A stretch of DNA of 64,000 bases, from positions 248,001-312,000 of the forward strand of contig NZ_JAJIRN010000001.1 in assembly GCF_025717515.1 (NCBI RefSeq), given 5' to 3'. Under the pieces are notes generated by a model. That model worked only from the letters and a program-made list of their open reading frames with translations, was not told the origin of the DNA and made no database searches. Every line of letters starts with the position of its first letter. Within the stretch, counting starts at the first letter, position 1. The stretch comes from Roseateles oligotrophus (GTDB lineage Bacteria; Pseudomonadota; Gammaproteobacteria; Burkholderiales; Burkholderiaceae_C). The translations under genes were made by a program, and so were the position numbers. Shown piece by piece: positions 34,061-43,320 of this stretch.

Positions 34061-34864
34061 TCAGAGCCGCAAGGCCTGGGCTTGCAAAGGCCAAGCGAGA
34101 GCCCGCTGCACGAAGCCCGTCAAGGCCTCGGCGCTGCCGGTGGTCTGCAGAATTGGCGGCGCGGCCTGACCGCTCACGCCCAATGCCTGCCACTGCTTGG
34201 CAGTCTGTTGCGCCACCGCCGATTCGATATTCAGCAGTTGTACCTGCGGCCCGAGCGCCTGCTGCAGCGCCGACTGAATCAAAGGGTAATGGGTGCAACC
34301 CATCAAGACGGTGTCCACCTCGGCGGCGATCAGCGGTTCGCATAACTGCATCAGCAATTGCCTCAGGGCAGGCGTGTCCAACTCGCCTCGTTCAATCAAG
34401 GCGACCAGCCCCGGGCAGGGCTGGCTGAAGACCTCGGTTTGCCCGGCATGGCGGGCGATCAGGTCGGCAAAGCGGGCGCTGGCAATGGTGGACGGGGTTG
34501 CCATCACGCCAATGCGGCCGTTGCGGCTGGCCGCCACCGCCGGCTTGATGCCGGGCTCGGTGCCGACGATGGGCAAGTCCGGCCAGCGCTGCCTCAGTGC
34601 GCCAATCGCGTGCGCGGTGGCGGTGTTGCAGGCCACGACCAAAACGCGGGCGCCCTGGGCTATCAAGTGTTCGGCCACGGTCAGGCTGCGCCGAATGATG
34701 TAGTCGGGTTCGCGCTGACCATAGGGCGCATGCGCGGTGTCGGCCACATAAAGCATCGGCACATCGGGCAATTGCCGGCGCAACTCGCGCAGCACGGTCA
34801 GACCACCCACACCAGAGTCAAAAACACCCAGGCAGGCTTGAGGGGAAGAAGGGCTTGTCATCAT
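34061..34864 (-). CDS. murI: Glutamate racemase
   Basis: 267-residue cytoplasmic enzyme making D-glutamate for peptidoglycan. It starts with the family motif GVFDSGVGGLTVL and has both catalytic cysteines in context (VVACNTATA and MGCTHYPLI). The stop lies 4 bp from the convergent YfiR-family gene, with no room for a separate terminator. It is divergent from etfB across 167 bp. Confidence 0.95.
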   Translation of the reverse strand: MMTSPSSPQACLGVFDSGVGGLTVLRELRRQLPDVPMLYVADTAHAPYGQREPDYIIRRSLTVAEHLIAQGARVLVVACNTATAHAIGALRQRWPDLPIVGTEPGIKPAVAASRNGRIGVMATPSTIASARFADLIARHAGQTEVFSQPCPGLVALIERGELDTPALRQLLMQLCEPLIAAEVDTVLMGCTHYPLIQSALQQALGPQVQLLNIESAVAQQTAKQWQALGVSGQAAPPILQTTGSAEALTGFVQRALAWPLQAQALRL

Positions 34865-34992
34865 TAAGTGCGGCAGTCTAGCTTTTGTAGACAGGCGGCC
34901 TCGGCTTCGTGGCTAGAATAGAACGATCGTGCTTTTTTGCGCCTTTGCCGCAAAGAAGCTGCCGGGCTGCCGAGCCGCCCCCGTAGAATCTG

Positions 34993-35009
34993 GTTAACGT
35001 TAACGTCAA
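34993..35009. promoter_or_regulatory. Palindromic operator-like site before etfB
   Basis: GTTAACGTTAAC is a perfect 12-bp palindrome extended to GTTAACGTTAACGTCAA, ending 22 bp before the etfB ATG. The ACGTTAACGT core recalls sites described for MerR-type regulators of branched-chain amino acid and fatty acid catabolism (LiuR) in proteobacteria. That link is from memory and needs a motif comparison. Confidence 0.5.
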
Positions 35010-35031
35010 TTAGTCTTGGAGTAATCGAAAG

Positions 35032-35781
35032 ATGAAAGTCCTGGTCCCAGTCAAACGCGTGGTCGACTACAACGTCAAGGTGCGCGTCAAGAGCGACGGC
35101 AGCGGCGTGGATATCGCCAACGTGAAAATGTCGATGAACCCCTTTGATGAAATCGCCATCGAAGAAGCGGTGCGCCTGAAAGAGAAGGGCATCGTCACCG
35201 AGGTGATCGCCGTCTCTTGCGGCGTCACGCAATGCCAGGAAACCCTGCGCACCGCAATGGCGATCGGCGCCGACCGTGCCATCCTGATCGAGACCGATGC
35301 CGAGTTGCAGCCCTTGGCCGTTGCCAAGCTGCTCAAGGCGCTGGTCGACAAGGAGCAGCCCGGCCTGGTGATCCTGGGCAAGCAGGCGATCGATGATGAC
35401 TGCAACCAGACCGGCCAGATGCTGGCCGCGCTGACCGGCATGCCGCAGGGCACGTTTGCCAGCAAGGTCGAGCTGACCGCAGACTCGGTGGCCGTGACGC
35501 GTGAAGTCGACGGTGGCCTAGAAACGGTCAAGCTGAGCCTGCCTGCCGTCATCACCACCGACCTGCGCCTGAATGAGCCGCGTTATGTGACGCTGCCCAA
35601 CATCATGAAGGCCAAGAAAAAGCAGATGGACGTGATCAAGCCGGCCGATCTGGGTGTGGACGTCGCGCCGCGCATCAAGACCCTCAAGGTCGAGGAGCCG
35701 CCCAAGCGCAGCGCCGGCATTAAGGTGGCCGATGTGGCTACTCTGGTTAGTAAATTGAAGACAGAAGCGAAGGTGATCTGA
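35032..35781 (+). CDS. etfB: Electron transfer flavoprotein beta subunit
   Basis: 249-residue subunit of ETF, which carries electrons from acyl-CoA dehydrogenases to ETF-quinone oxidoreductase. The family start [20 protein letters not shown], the AMP-binding region [25 protein letters not shown] and the [20 protein letters not shown] motif are present. It lies one base before etfA. Expression is probably set by the palindrome at 34993-35009. Confidence 0.97.
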   Translation: MKVLVPVKRVVDYNVKVRVKSDGSGVDIANVKMSMNPFDEIAIEEAVRLKEKGIVTEVIAVSCGVTQCQETLRTAMAIGADRAILIETDAELQPLAVAKLLKALVDKEQPGLVILGKQAIDDDCNQTGQMLAALTGMPQGTFASKVELTADSVAVTREVDGGLETVKLSLPAVITTDLRLNEPRYVTLPNIMKAKKKQMDVIKPADLGVDVAPRIKTLKVEEPPKRSAGIKVADVATLVSKLKTEAKVI

Positions 35782-35782
35782 G

Positions 35783-36715
35783 ATGCGCGCACTCGTTATT
35801 GCTGAACACGACAACGCCCATATCAAGGGCGCCACTTTGAATACCGTCACCGCTGCTGTGGCGATCGGCGCCGAGGTTGACCTGCTGGTGGCCGGCTTCA
35901 ATGCCGCCGCAGCCGCCGCTGCCGCTGCGCAGATCGCCGGTGTGGCCAAGGTCTTGCATGCCGACGCCGCTGCGCTGGAAAACGGCTTGGCCGAGAACCT
36001 CGCCGCCCAAGTGTTGGCGATTGCGTCCGGCTACACCCACATCCTGTTCCCGGCTACCGCCTCGGGCAAGAACGTGGCGCCGCGTGTGGCCGCCTTGCTG
36101 GACATGGCCCAACTGTCCGACGTCACCAAGGTCATCAGCGCCGACACCTTCGAGCGCCCGATCTACGCCGGCAACGCGATCGCCACCGTGCAAAGCGGTG
36201 ACGCGGTCAAGATCCTGACCGTGCGCACGACCGGCTTTGACGCTGCCGCCGCCAGCGGTGGCAGCGCCGCTGTTGAAGTGATCGCAGCCGCTGCCGACAG
36301 CGGCAAGAGCAGCTTTGCCGGCCGTGAAGTGACCAAGAACGACCGCCCCGAGCTGACGGCAGCCAAGGTGATCGTCTCCGGCGGCCGCGCCCTGGGTTCC
36401 AACGACAAGTTCATGGAAGTGCTGACGCCCTTGGCCGACAAGCTCGGCGCCGCACTCGGTGCCTCGCGCGCCGCTGTGGATGCCGGTTATGCGCCGAACG
36501 ACTGGCAGGTCGGCCAGACCGGCAAGATCGTCGCCCCGCAGCTCTACATCGCCTGCGGCATCTCGGGTGCGATCCAGCATCTGGCCGGCATGAAGGACTC
36601 CAAGGTGATCGTCGCGATCAACAAGGATGCCGAAGCACCGATCTTCTCGGTCGCCGATTACGGCCTGGAAGCCGATCTGTTCGTGGCCGTGCCGGAACTG
36701 GTCAAGTCGCTTTGA
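35783..36715 (+). CDS. etfA: Electron transfer flavoprotein alpha subunit
   Basis: 310-residue FAD-binding subunit of ETF. The C-terminal FAD domain is clear: [70 protein letters not shown] and [11 protein letters not shown]. The N-terminal part has the usual alanine-rich helices. It is followed by a strong terminator. A downstream acyl-CoA dehydrogenase would reduce this ETF. Confidence 0.97.
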   Translation: MRALVIAEHDNAHIKGATLNTVTAAVAIGAEVDLLVAGFNAAAAAAAAAQIAGVAKVLHADAAALENGLAENLAAQVLAIASGYTHILFPATASGKNVAPRVAALLDMAQLSDVTKVISADTFERPIYAGNAIATVQSGDAVKILTVRTTGFDAAAASGGSAAVEVIAAAADSGKSSFAGREVTKNDRPELTAAKVIVSGGRALGSNDKFMEVLTPLADKLGAALGASRAAVDAGYAPNDWQVGQTGKIVAPQLYIACGISGAIQHLAGMKDSKVIVAINKDAEAPIFSVADYGLEADLFVAVPELVKSL

Positions 36716-36741
36716 TTTCACCCGTTTGAGAAACAAGCCCG

Positions 36742-36776
36742 AAGGCGCCCGACTACATGGTCGCGGCGCCTTTTTT
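36742..36776 (+). terminator. Rho-independent terminator after etfA
   Basis: AAGGCGCC pairs with GGCGCCTT, with inner CGAC/GTCG pairs possible, and a six-T tract follows at 36771-36776. The T-run ends only 14 bp before the acyl-CoA dehydrogenase ATG, leaving just its ribosome-binding site in between. Any promoter for that gene must overlap or precede the hairpin, or transcription reads through. Confidence 0.85.
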
Positions 36777-36790
36777 CTGGAGACAAGACA

Positions 36791-38593
36791 ATGAGCTACC
36801 GCGCCCCCGTTAAAGACATGTTGTTCAATATGCAGGCGCTTGCCGACCTGCCGGCCCTGAACAAGATTCCCGCTTTTGCCGACTTCGACCTCGACACCGC
36901 GCAAGCCGTGTTGGAAGAATGCGCGAAGCTGAGCGAGGCCGTGATCGCCCCGTTGAATTGGGAAGGTGACAAGAACCCTTCCTATTGGAAAGACGGTCAG
37001 GTCTTCACCACGCCCGGTTTCAAGGAAGCGTTCAAACAATTCGCCGAAGGTGGCTGGCAGGGCCTGCAGCACCCGGGCGAGTTCGGGGGGCAGGGCTTGC
37101 CCAAGACCATAGGCGCGGCCTGCGGCGAGATGATCAATAGCGCCAACGTCAGCTTTGCGCTGTGCCCACTGCTGACCGACGGCGCGATCGAGGCCTTGCT
37201 GACGGCCGGCTCCGACGAGCAAAAATCGGTCTACCTGCCCAAGTTGGTCGACGGCAGCTGGACCGGCACGATGAACCTGACCGAGCCACAAGCCGGCTCC
37301 GACCTGGCTCAAGTGCGCACGCGCGCCGAGCCTCAAGCCGGCGGCACTTATAAGATCTTCGGCACCAAGATTTTCATCACCTATGGCGAACACGATATGG
37401 CCGAGAACATCGTCCATCTGGTGCTGGCCCGCGTGGTCGGCGCGCCCGAGGGCGTCAAGGGCATCAGCCTGTTCCTGGTGCCGAAATTCATGGTCAATGC
37501 CGACGGCAGCTTGGGCGCCCGCAACGACGCGCATTGCGTGTCGATCGAGCACAAGATGGGCATCAAGGCCAGCCCGACCGCGGTGCTGCAATTTGGCGAC
37601 CATGGTGGTGCCGTTGGGACCTTGATCGGTGAAGAAAACCGTGGCCTGGAATACATGTTCATCATGATGAATGCGGCCCGCTTCGGCGTCGGCGTGCAGG
37701 GCATTGCGGTGGCCGAGCGTTCCTACCAACAAGCGGCGAGCTTCGCCCGCGAGCGCGTGCAGTCGCGCCCGGTCGACGGCAGCACCGCAGCCGGTGGCGG
37801 CGCAGCACCCATCCTGCACCACCCCGATGTGCGCCGCATGTTGATGACGATGCGTGCGCTGACCGAAGGTTGCCGGGCGATGTCCAGCGTGGCGGCCAGC
37901 GCCTATGACACCGCCCATCACCACGGTGACCCAGCGGTCGCCAAGCAGGCGCAGACCTTCTATGAATTCCTGGTTCCTCTGGTCAAGGGTTACAGCACCG
38001 AGATGAGTTTGGAGGTCACCGACCTGGGCGTGCAAGTGCATGGCGGCATGGGCTTCATCGAGGAGACCGGCGCGGCTCAGCATTACCGTGACGCCAAGAT
38101 CCTGACCATTTACGAGGGCACAACCGCGATCCAGGCCAATGATCTGGTCGGCCGCAAAACCGGCCGCGACGGCGGCGCTTTCGCCCGCTCGGTGGCCGGC
38201 CTGGTCGAGGCGACCGAGGCGCAGTTGGTCTTGCGCGTTAGCAGCGCGGCGGCCCAATCCATGTTGAAGCGTTTGTCGGCCGCACGCTTGGCTTACCTCG
38301 ATGTGGTGGACTTCATCGCGGCGAATTCGCGCAGCAATCCGAACGCCGCCTATGCTGGCTCGGTGCCTTATCTGATGTTGGCCGGCAATCTCGTCGCTGG
38401 CTGGCAATTGGCGCGCTCGCTCTTGGTGGCCGAGGACCGGTTGGCGGCCGGCGAGGACGCCGCCTTCATGTCCGCCAAGATCGCCACCGCGCGCTTTTAT
38501 GCCGAGCATATTCTGAGCCGCTCCGGCGGCCTGCGCGATGCCATCGTCGAGGGCGCGGACAGCGTCACCGCGATGTCGCTCGACGCTTTCTGA
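36791..38593 (+). CDS. Acyl-CoA dehydrogenase (long, AcdA/FadE-like with C-terminal extension)
   Basis: 600-residue FAD enzyme, longer than the usual 380-residue family by N-terminal helices and a C-terminal domain of about 130 residues, as in the long betaproteobacterial acyl-CoA dehydrogenases. Family motifs: MNLTEPQAGSDLAQVRTRA, KIFITYGEHD, VQVHGGMGFIEETGAAQHYRDAKILTIYEGTTAIQANDL. It would oxidise fatty acyl-CoA and pass electrons to the ETF encoded just upstream. GGAG lies 8 bases before the ATG. Chain-length preference is not readable. Confidence 0.94.
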   Translation: MSYRAPVKDMLFNMQALADLPALNKIPAFADFDLDTAQAVLEECAKLSEAVIAPLNWEGDKNPSYWKDGQVFTTPGFKEAFKQFAEGGWQGLQHPGEFGGQGLPKTIGAACGEMINSANVSFALCPLLTDGAIEALLTAGSDEQKSVYLPKLVDGSWTGTMNLTEPQAGSDLAQVRTRAEPQAGGTYKIFGTKIFITYGEHDMAENIVHLVLARVVGAPEGVKGISLFLVPKFMVNADGSLGARNDAHCVSIEHKMGIKASPTAVLQFGDHGGAVGTLIGEENRGLEYMFIMMNAARFGVGVQGIAVAERSYQQAASFARERVQSRPVDGSTAAGGGAAPILHHPDVRRMLMTMRALTEGCRAMSSVAASAYDTAHHHGDPAVAKQAQTFYEFLVPLVKGYSTEMSLEVTDLGVQVHGGMGFIEETGAAQHYRDAKILTIYEGTTAIQANDLVGRKTGRDGGAFARSVAGLVEATEAQLVLRVSSAAAQSMLKRLSAARLAYLDVVDFIAANSRSNPNAAYAGSVPYLMLAGNLVAGWQLARSLLVAEDRLAAGEDAAFMSAKIATARFYAEHILSRSGGLRDAIVEGADSVTAMSLDAF

Positions 38594-38608
38594 TCGGAGA
38601 CTATTTCA

Positions 38609-39562
38609 ATGTCCTTGCCTCCAATTCTGCAAAACCTGCCGCTGCCCATCATCGGCTCGCCACTCTTCATCATCAGCAATCCGAAGCTGCTGATTGCCCA
38701 GTGCAAGGCCGGCGTGGTCGGCGCCATGCCGGCGCTGAATGCCCGCCCAGCCGAGCTGCTGGACGAGTGGCTGAACGAGATCACCACCGAGCTGGCGGCC
38801 TACAACCTGGCCAACCCGGACAAGCCGGCCGCGCCGTTTGCGATCAACCAGATCGTGCACAAAAGTAACGACCGGCTTGAGCATGACATGGCCGTCTGCG
38901 CCAAGTACAAGGTGCCCATCATCATCACCTCGCTGGGCGCGCGTGAAGATGTCAACCAGGCGGTGCATGCCTGGGGCGGCATCGTGCTGCATGACATCAT
39001 CAACAACAAGTTCGCCAAGAAGGCGATCGAAAAAGGCGCCGACGGCCTGATCGCCGTGGCGGCCGGCGCGGGAGGCCATGCGGGTGTGAAGAGCCCGTTC
39101 GCGCTGATCCAGGAAATTCGTCAGTGGTTCGACGGCCCGGTCGCCTTGTCGGGCTCGATCGCCACCGGCGATGCCGTGTTGGCGGCGCAGGCCATGGGCG
39201 CGGACTTCGCCTATATCGGCTCGGCCTTTATCGCCACCGAGGAAGCGCGCGCGGCGGACGCCTACAAGCAGATGATTGTGGACAGCAATAGCGACGACAT
39301 CGTCTACAGCAATTTGTTCACCGGCGTGCACGGCAACTATCTGCGCGGCTCCATCGTCAATGCCGGCATGGACCCGGACCATCTGCCCGAGAGCGACCCG
39401 AGTGCGATGAACTTCGGCGGCAGCTCCGCCAAGGCCTGGAAAGAAATCTGGGGCTGCGGCCAGGGCATTGGCGCGGTGCGCGAGGTGCTGCCGGCCGGCC
39501 AACTGGTCGCACGCCTGGCGGCCGAGTATCAGGCCGCCCGGGCGCGTTTAGCGTTGCGCTGA
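38609..39562 (+). CDS. Nitronate monooxygenase-like FMN enzyme
   Basis: 317-residue TIM-barrel FMN protein of the 2-nitropropane dioxygenase/nitronate monooxygenase family. Visible features are PLPIIGSPLFIISNPKL at the N-terminus, GAGGHAGVKSP (the HAG motif near the catalytic His), ALSGSIATGDAVLAAQAMGADFAYIGSAF for phosphate binding, and a C-terminal GCGQGIGAV. It is 15 bp after the acyl-CoA dehydrogenase and probably co-transcribed. Members of this family next to beta-oxidation genes may be enoyl or other reductases; the reaction here is uncertain. Confidence 0.9.
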   Translation: MSLPPILQNLPLPIIGSPLFIISNPKLLIAQCKAGVVGAMPALNARPAELLDEWLNEITTELAAYNLANPDKPAAPFAINQIVHKSNDRLEHDMAVCAKYKVPIIITSLGAREDVNQAVHAWGGIVLHDIINNKFAKKAIEKGADGLIAVAAGAGGHAGVKSPFALIQEIRQWFDGPVALSGSIATGDAVLAAQAMGADFAYIGSAFIATEEARAADAYKQMIVDSNSDDIVYSNLFTGVHGNYLRGSIVNAGMDPDHLPESDPSAMNFGGSSAKAWKEIWGCGQGIGAVREVLPAGQLVARLAAEYQAARARLALR

Positions 39563-40885
39563 TCAGGTCTTGAGCTGCAGGTTGACGCGGTCCAGCACCT
39601 GCTCGGGCGCGTCGGCTTCCAGGTCGTTCTCGTTGTTCAGTTGACTGTTCAGGCGCTCTACGTCCAGATCACCGGTCCATTTGGCCACCACCAGGGTGGC
39701 CACGCCGTTGCCGATCAAATTGGTCAGCGCGCGCGCCTCACTCATGAAGCGATCGATGCCCAGGATCAAGGCCAGGCCCGCGACCGGGATGCCGCCGACG
39801 GCGCTGAGCGTGGCGGCCAGCACGATGAAGCCGCTGCCGGTCACGCCGGCCGCGCCCTTGGAGGTCAAGAGCAGCACAGCCAACAGGGTCAGTTGTTGCG
39901 TCAGCGTCATCGGTGTGTTGGTGGCTTGTGCGATGAAGACGGCGGCCATGGTCAGATAGATCGAGGTGCCGTCCAGATTGAAGGAATAGCCGGTCGGGAT
40001 CACCAGGCCGACGGTGGACTTCTTGGCGCCCAGGTTCTCCATCTTGGCCATCATGCGCGGCAGCACCGATTCCGACGAGGAGGTGCCCAGCACGATCAGC
40101 AGTTCTTCCTTGATGTAGCGGATGAACTTGAAGATCGAGAAGCCATGGGCGCGAGCGATGCTGCCCAGCACGATGACGATGAATAGCAGGCAGGTCAGGT
40201 AGAAGCTGCCCATCAGCTTGGCCAACTGCAGCAGCGAGCCCAGGCCGTATTTGCCGATGGTGAATGCCATCGCACCGAAGGCACCGATCGGGGCCAGCTT
40301 CATGATGTAGCCGACGATCACGAACAGCACATGCGAGCTCTTCTCGATCAGGTCGAACACCAGCGTGCCGCGGCCGCCAAAGCGGTGCAGGGCAAAGCCA
40401 AACAGCAGCGCGATCAAGAGCACTTGCAGCATCTCGCCCTTGGCGAAGGCATCGACCACGGTGCTGGGGATGATGGCGAGCAAGAACTCGGTGGTGGTCT
40501 GCATCTTGCCGGGCGCCGTATAGGCGGCAATGCTCTTGGTGTCCAGCGCGGCCGGGTCCACATTCATGCCGGCGCCGGGCTGCAGCAGGTTGACGACGAT
40601 CAGGCCAATCACCAAGGCCAGGCTGGAGACGATCTCGAAGTAGAGCAGGGCCAGGCCGCCGGTCTTGCCGACCTTCTTCATGTCTTCCATGCCGGCGATG
40701 CCGACCACCACGGTGCAGAAGATGATGGGCGCGATGATCATCTTGATCAGCTTGATGAAGCCGTCGCCGAGCGGCTTCATCGCCGCGCCGCTCTCCGGGT
40801 AGAAATGGCCCAGCAACACACCCAAGACGATGGCGGTGATGACCTGGGCGTAGAGCGATTTGTAAATGGGTGTTTTGGCTTGCAC
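39563..40885 (-). CDS. dctA: C4-dicarboxylate:cation symporter (DctA/GltP family)
   Basis: 440-residue inner-membrane carrier with eight TM segments and two re-entrant loops. Diagnostic motifs are [16 protein letters not shown], the serine-rich loop [31 protein letters not shown] and [21 protein letters not shown]. The start is GTG with CGGAG six bases upstream. The family takes up succinate, fumarate and malate, or glutamate/aspartate; the overall sequence looks closer to DctA. The stop abuts the stop of the convergent flavoprotein gene. No dctBD regulators are nearby. Confidence 0.92.
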   Translation of the reverse strand: MQAKTPIYKSLYAQVITAIVLGVLLGHFYPESGAAMKPLGDGFIKLIKMIIAPIIFCTVVVGIAGMEDMKKVGKTGGLALLYFEIVSSLALVIGLIVVNLLQPGAGMNVDPAALDTKSIAAYTAPGKMQTTTEFLLAIIPSTVVDAFAKGEMLQVLLIALLFGFALHRFGGRGTLVFDLIEKSSHVLFVIVGYIMKLAPIGAFGAMAFTIGKYGLGSLLQLAKLMGSFYLTCLLFIVIVLGSIARAHGFSIFKFIRYIKEELLIVLGTSSSESVLPRMMAKMENLGAKKSTVGLVIPTGYSFNLDGTSIYLTMAAVFIAQATNTPMTLTQQLTLLAVLLLTSKGAAGVTGSGFIVLAATLSAVGGIPVAGLALILGIDRFMSEARALTNLIGNGVATLVVAKWTGDLDVERLNSQLNNENDLEADAPEQVLDRVNLQLKT

Positions 40886-40978
40886 GATGGACTCCGATGT
40901 CGACGATGCGGCATCTTGCGTCCGGCGGGCTGGTCTGGATATGAGGGGATTTACATACAGGGCAACAGCCGGCGACGC

Positions 40979-42157
40979 TCAGCCCAGGCGGTACCGGCTC
41001 ATCAAATCGGCTCGGCGTGAGGGTTCGAAATTGATGCGCGCCGGGTCGCGCCCGACCACGGCCAGCAGCCGCTCATCCATCACGCGAAACCACAGCGGCG
41101 GGATATAGGCGATGCTGAACATGCCGAAATAGCCGCTGGGCAGTTGCGGCAGATTCTCGAAATGGCGCAGCGATTGGTAGCGGCGCAGCGGGTGGGCATG
41201 GTGGTCCGAGTGGCGCTGCAAATGGAACACTGCCCAGTTGGAAAAGATGTGATTGCTGTTCCAGGAGTGATGCGGCTGGCATTGCTCGTAGCGGCCGTTG
41301 GGCAGCTTTTGGCGCAGCAGACCGTAATGCTCAATGTAGTTGGCAGAAGTCAGCTGGAAGTTGGCCCAGAAGGCGGTGGCCAGGATGAAAGGCAGCAATG
41401 CTGGCCCGAGCCAAACCACCAAGCCACCCCAGAGCGCCACCGTGATCAGCGCCGGCTGCAAGATCTCGTTGTGCAGCGACCAGACCGGCAGTTCCGCCTT
41501 GCGCAGCCGCGTGCTTTCCAAGCCCCAGGCGCGCTTGAAGGCGCCGGGCATTTCGCGCAGCACGAAGCGGTAAATCGACTCGCCCATGCGCGAGGAAGCC
41601 GGGTCCAGCGGCGTTGCCACATCCCGGTGATGGCCGCGGTTATGTTCAATATAGAAATGACCATAGGCGGTGGTGGCCAGCACCAGCTTGGCCAGCCAGC
41701 GCTCGAGCGTTGTTTGCTTGTGGCCCAACTCATGGCCCAGGTTGATGCAAAAGCCGCCGACCGAGCCGGTGATGATCACCATAGCCAACACGCCATGCCA
41801 GGGCAAGTCATGCGTGGCGACAAACCAGGCGCAGAAGGTGAAGGCCAGCCACAAGATCGGCACCAGCGCATAGGTGATGCGGCGATAGAACAGGTCGGCG
41901 TCCAAGGCCGGCACGGCGGACTCGGGCGGGTTGCTGCGGTCGCTGCCCAAGAGCCAGTCGATCAAGGGCACCACGCCGTAAAGAAAGGCCACCGGCAGCC
42001 ACAGCAGGCGCGCGTCGCCGCTCCACAGTAGCAGGGCCGGCCCCAAGGTCACCGACGCCGGCACCAGCAGGCTCATCAGCCAGGCATAACGCTTGCGGTC
42101 CACATAGGGGACTTGGGCCGGTTCTTGTTGCATAGGCTTGGGCACGCTGAGGGTCAT
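40979..42157 (-). CDS. alkB: Alkane 1-monooxygenase
   Basis: 392-residue integral-membrane di-iron hydroxylase that oxidises medium-chain n-alkanes to 1-alkanols. All histidine boxes are intact: HELGHK, EHNRGHHRD and LQRHSDHHAHP, plus the family motif NYIEHYGL. About six TM segments are visible. AGGAG lies 8 bases before the ATG at 42157, which I prefer to an upstream in-frame start. There is no fused rubredoxin, and no rubredoxin or rubredoxin reductase gene adjoins, so these must come from elsewhere. It is divergent from an AraC-type regulator gene. Confidence 0.94.
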   Translation of the reverse strand: MTLSVPKPMQQEPAQVPYVDRKRYAWLMSLLVPASVTLGPALLLWSGDARLLWLPVAFLYGVVPLIDWLLGSDRSNPPESAVPALDADLFYRRITYALVPILWLAFTFCAWFVATHDLPWHGVLAMVIITGSVGGFCINLGHELGHKQTTLERWLAKLVLATTAYGHFYIEHNRGHHRDVATPLDPASSRMGESIYRFVLREMPGAFKRAWGLESTRLRKAELPVWSLHNEILQPALITVALWGGLVVWLGPALLPFILATAFWANFQLTSANYIEHYGLLRQKLPNGRYEQCQPHHSWNSNHIFSNWAVFHLQRHSDHHAHPLRRYQSLRHFENLPQLPSGYFGMFSIAYIPPLWFRVMDERLLAVVGRDPARINFEPSRRADLMSRYRLG

Positions 42158-42213
42158 TGTCTGTCTCCTGTTGTTTGTGTCAGTGTGGCCGGCTCGCCCC
42201 CGTGCAAACACCG

Positions 42214-42227
42214 TGGCAAGTGGCAAG
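42214..42227. promoter_or_regulatory. Tandem 7-bp repeat between alkB and araC-type gene
   Basis: TGGCAAG occurs twice head-to-tail (TGGCAAGTGGCAAG) in the 93-bp divergent promoter region, 57 bp upstream of the alkB ATG and 24 bp before the regulator ATG. AraC/XylS-family activators bind direct repeats, so this is a candidate site for the adjacent regulator. Confidence 0.45.
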
Positions 42228-42250
42228 TGATCGTCCTAAAGTGACAAACA

Positions 42251-43291
42251 ATGAGTCATCAGCAAAACCCCATCCAAGCAGCGAAGGTGCATCCCACCTA
42301 TGCGCGGCTGTTATGCATGTTGCTGCGCGGCCTGGGGGCGGACATGGAGCTGGCGTTGGCCGAGGCCGGTTTGAGCTGGGAGGGGCTCGCGACTGAGGAG
42401 AAGATGCTGGACTTTGCTGTCGTGCAGCTGTTGGCGCAAGCGGCAATTGCATCTAGTGGCCGGCCCTGGTTGGGCATCGAGTTGGGGCAGATGGCGCATA
42501 TCTCGGCCCACGGCGCGGTAGGCTCGGCGGTGGTGGCCAGCCGCGACCTGCGCCAGGCGCTGGCCACGGTGGTCCGTTTTTCCAGCCTGCGCAATGATTT
42601 GCTGCGCTTTGACTTGGACGAACAGCCTAGCGGCGCCGTACTGCGGGTGTATGAAAGTACCGACCTGGGCGCGGCCCGTGGCTTTGTGCTGGACACCGTG
42701 TTCGGCACCGCAATGCGCTTGATGGAGACCGTGGTGGGCTACAGGCTGCGGGGCTTGCGCGTCGAGCTGCCTTTTACCGAGCCGGCTTGGCGAGAGCAAT
42801 ACGAGCGCTGCGCTGACGGCAGTGTGCTTGTCTTCGATGCGCCTTTGCTGGCTTTTCACCTCGGTGCGGCCATGCTTGAGGCGCAATGCATAACGTCGAA
42901 TGCACGCGCCTTTGAGGCGGCGCGCGAAGATTGCGAACGAGAACTCGCGCTGACGGCGGGAGGCATCGGTCCCTGGTCGCAGCGCTTGCGCCAGCAATTG
43001 CTGCAGCGGCGCCCGCCGCAGCCCTATCCGACGGCGCTGGCCTTGGCCGAGGCATGCCATGTTTCGGTGCGCACGCTGATACGCCGCTTGCGCGCCGAAG
43101 GCAGCAGCTACCAGGCCTTGCTGGACGGCGTGCGCCAGGAGCAGGCGCTTTGGCAGCTGCGTCACACCCAGAACTCGGTGGAAGAGATTGCCGCACAGCT
43201 CGGTTTCGAGGATACGTCCAACTTCAGCCGCACCGTGCGGCGCTGGTTTGGGCAGACGCCCTCGGGTCTGCGCGAGCGCTTGCGGGCCTGA
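42251..43291 (+). CDS. AraC-family regulator (Arabinose_bd-type N-domain)
   Basis: 346-residue transcription factor. The N-terminal domain (about 20-210) is of the PF12625 type found in OruR/ArgR-like AraC regulators. The C-terminal double helix-turn-helix is complete (ALAEACHVSVRTLIRRLRAEGSSYQ and SVEEIAAQLGFEDTSNFSRTVRRWFGQTPSGLRERL). It is divergent from alkB over 93 bp, which makes it the probable alkane-responsive regulator. AraC-type activators of alkB are known in several proteobacteria; the role here is inferred from position. Confidence 0.92.
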   Translation: MSHQQNPIQAAKVHPTYARLLCMLLRGLGADMELALAEAGLSWEGLATEEKMLDFAVVQLLAQAAIASSGRPWLGIELGQMAHISAHGAVGSAVVASRDLRQALATVVRFSSLRNDLLRFDLDEQPSGAVLRVYESTDLGAARGFVLDTVFGTAMRLMETVVGYRLRGLRVELPFTEPAWREQYERCADGSVLVFDAPLLAFHLGAAMLEAQCITSNARAFEAAREDCERELALTAGGIGPWSQRLRQQLLQRRPPQPYPTALALAEACHVSVRTLIRRLRAEGSSYQALLDGVRQEQALWQLRHTQNSVEEIAAQLGFEDTSNFSRTVRRWFGQTPSGLRERLRA

Positions 43292-43320
43292 ATCGTCCAG
43301 GCGCGCAAGCATCTTGGCCC

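Noticed and set aside
35747-38509. 920-codon open frame on the minus strand over etfA and the acyl-CoA dehydrogenase
   Set aside because: It mirrors two clear genes, has no domain or ribosome-binding site, and is typical of antisense frames in GC-rich DNA.
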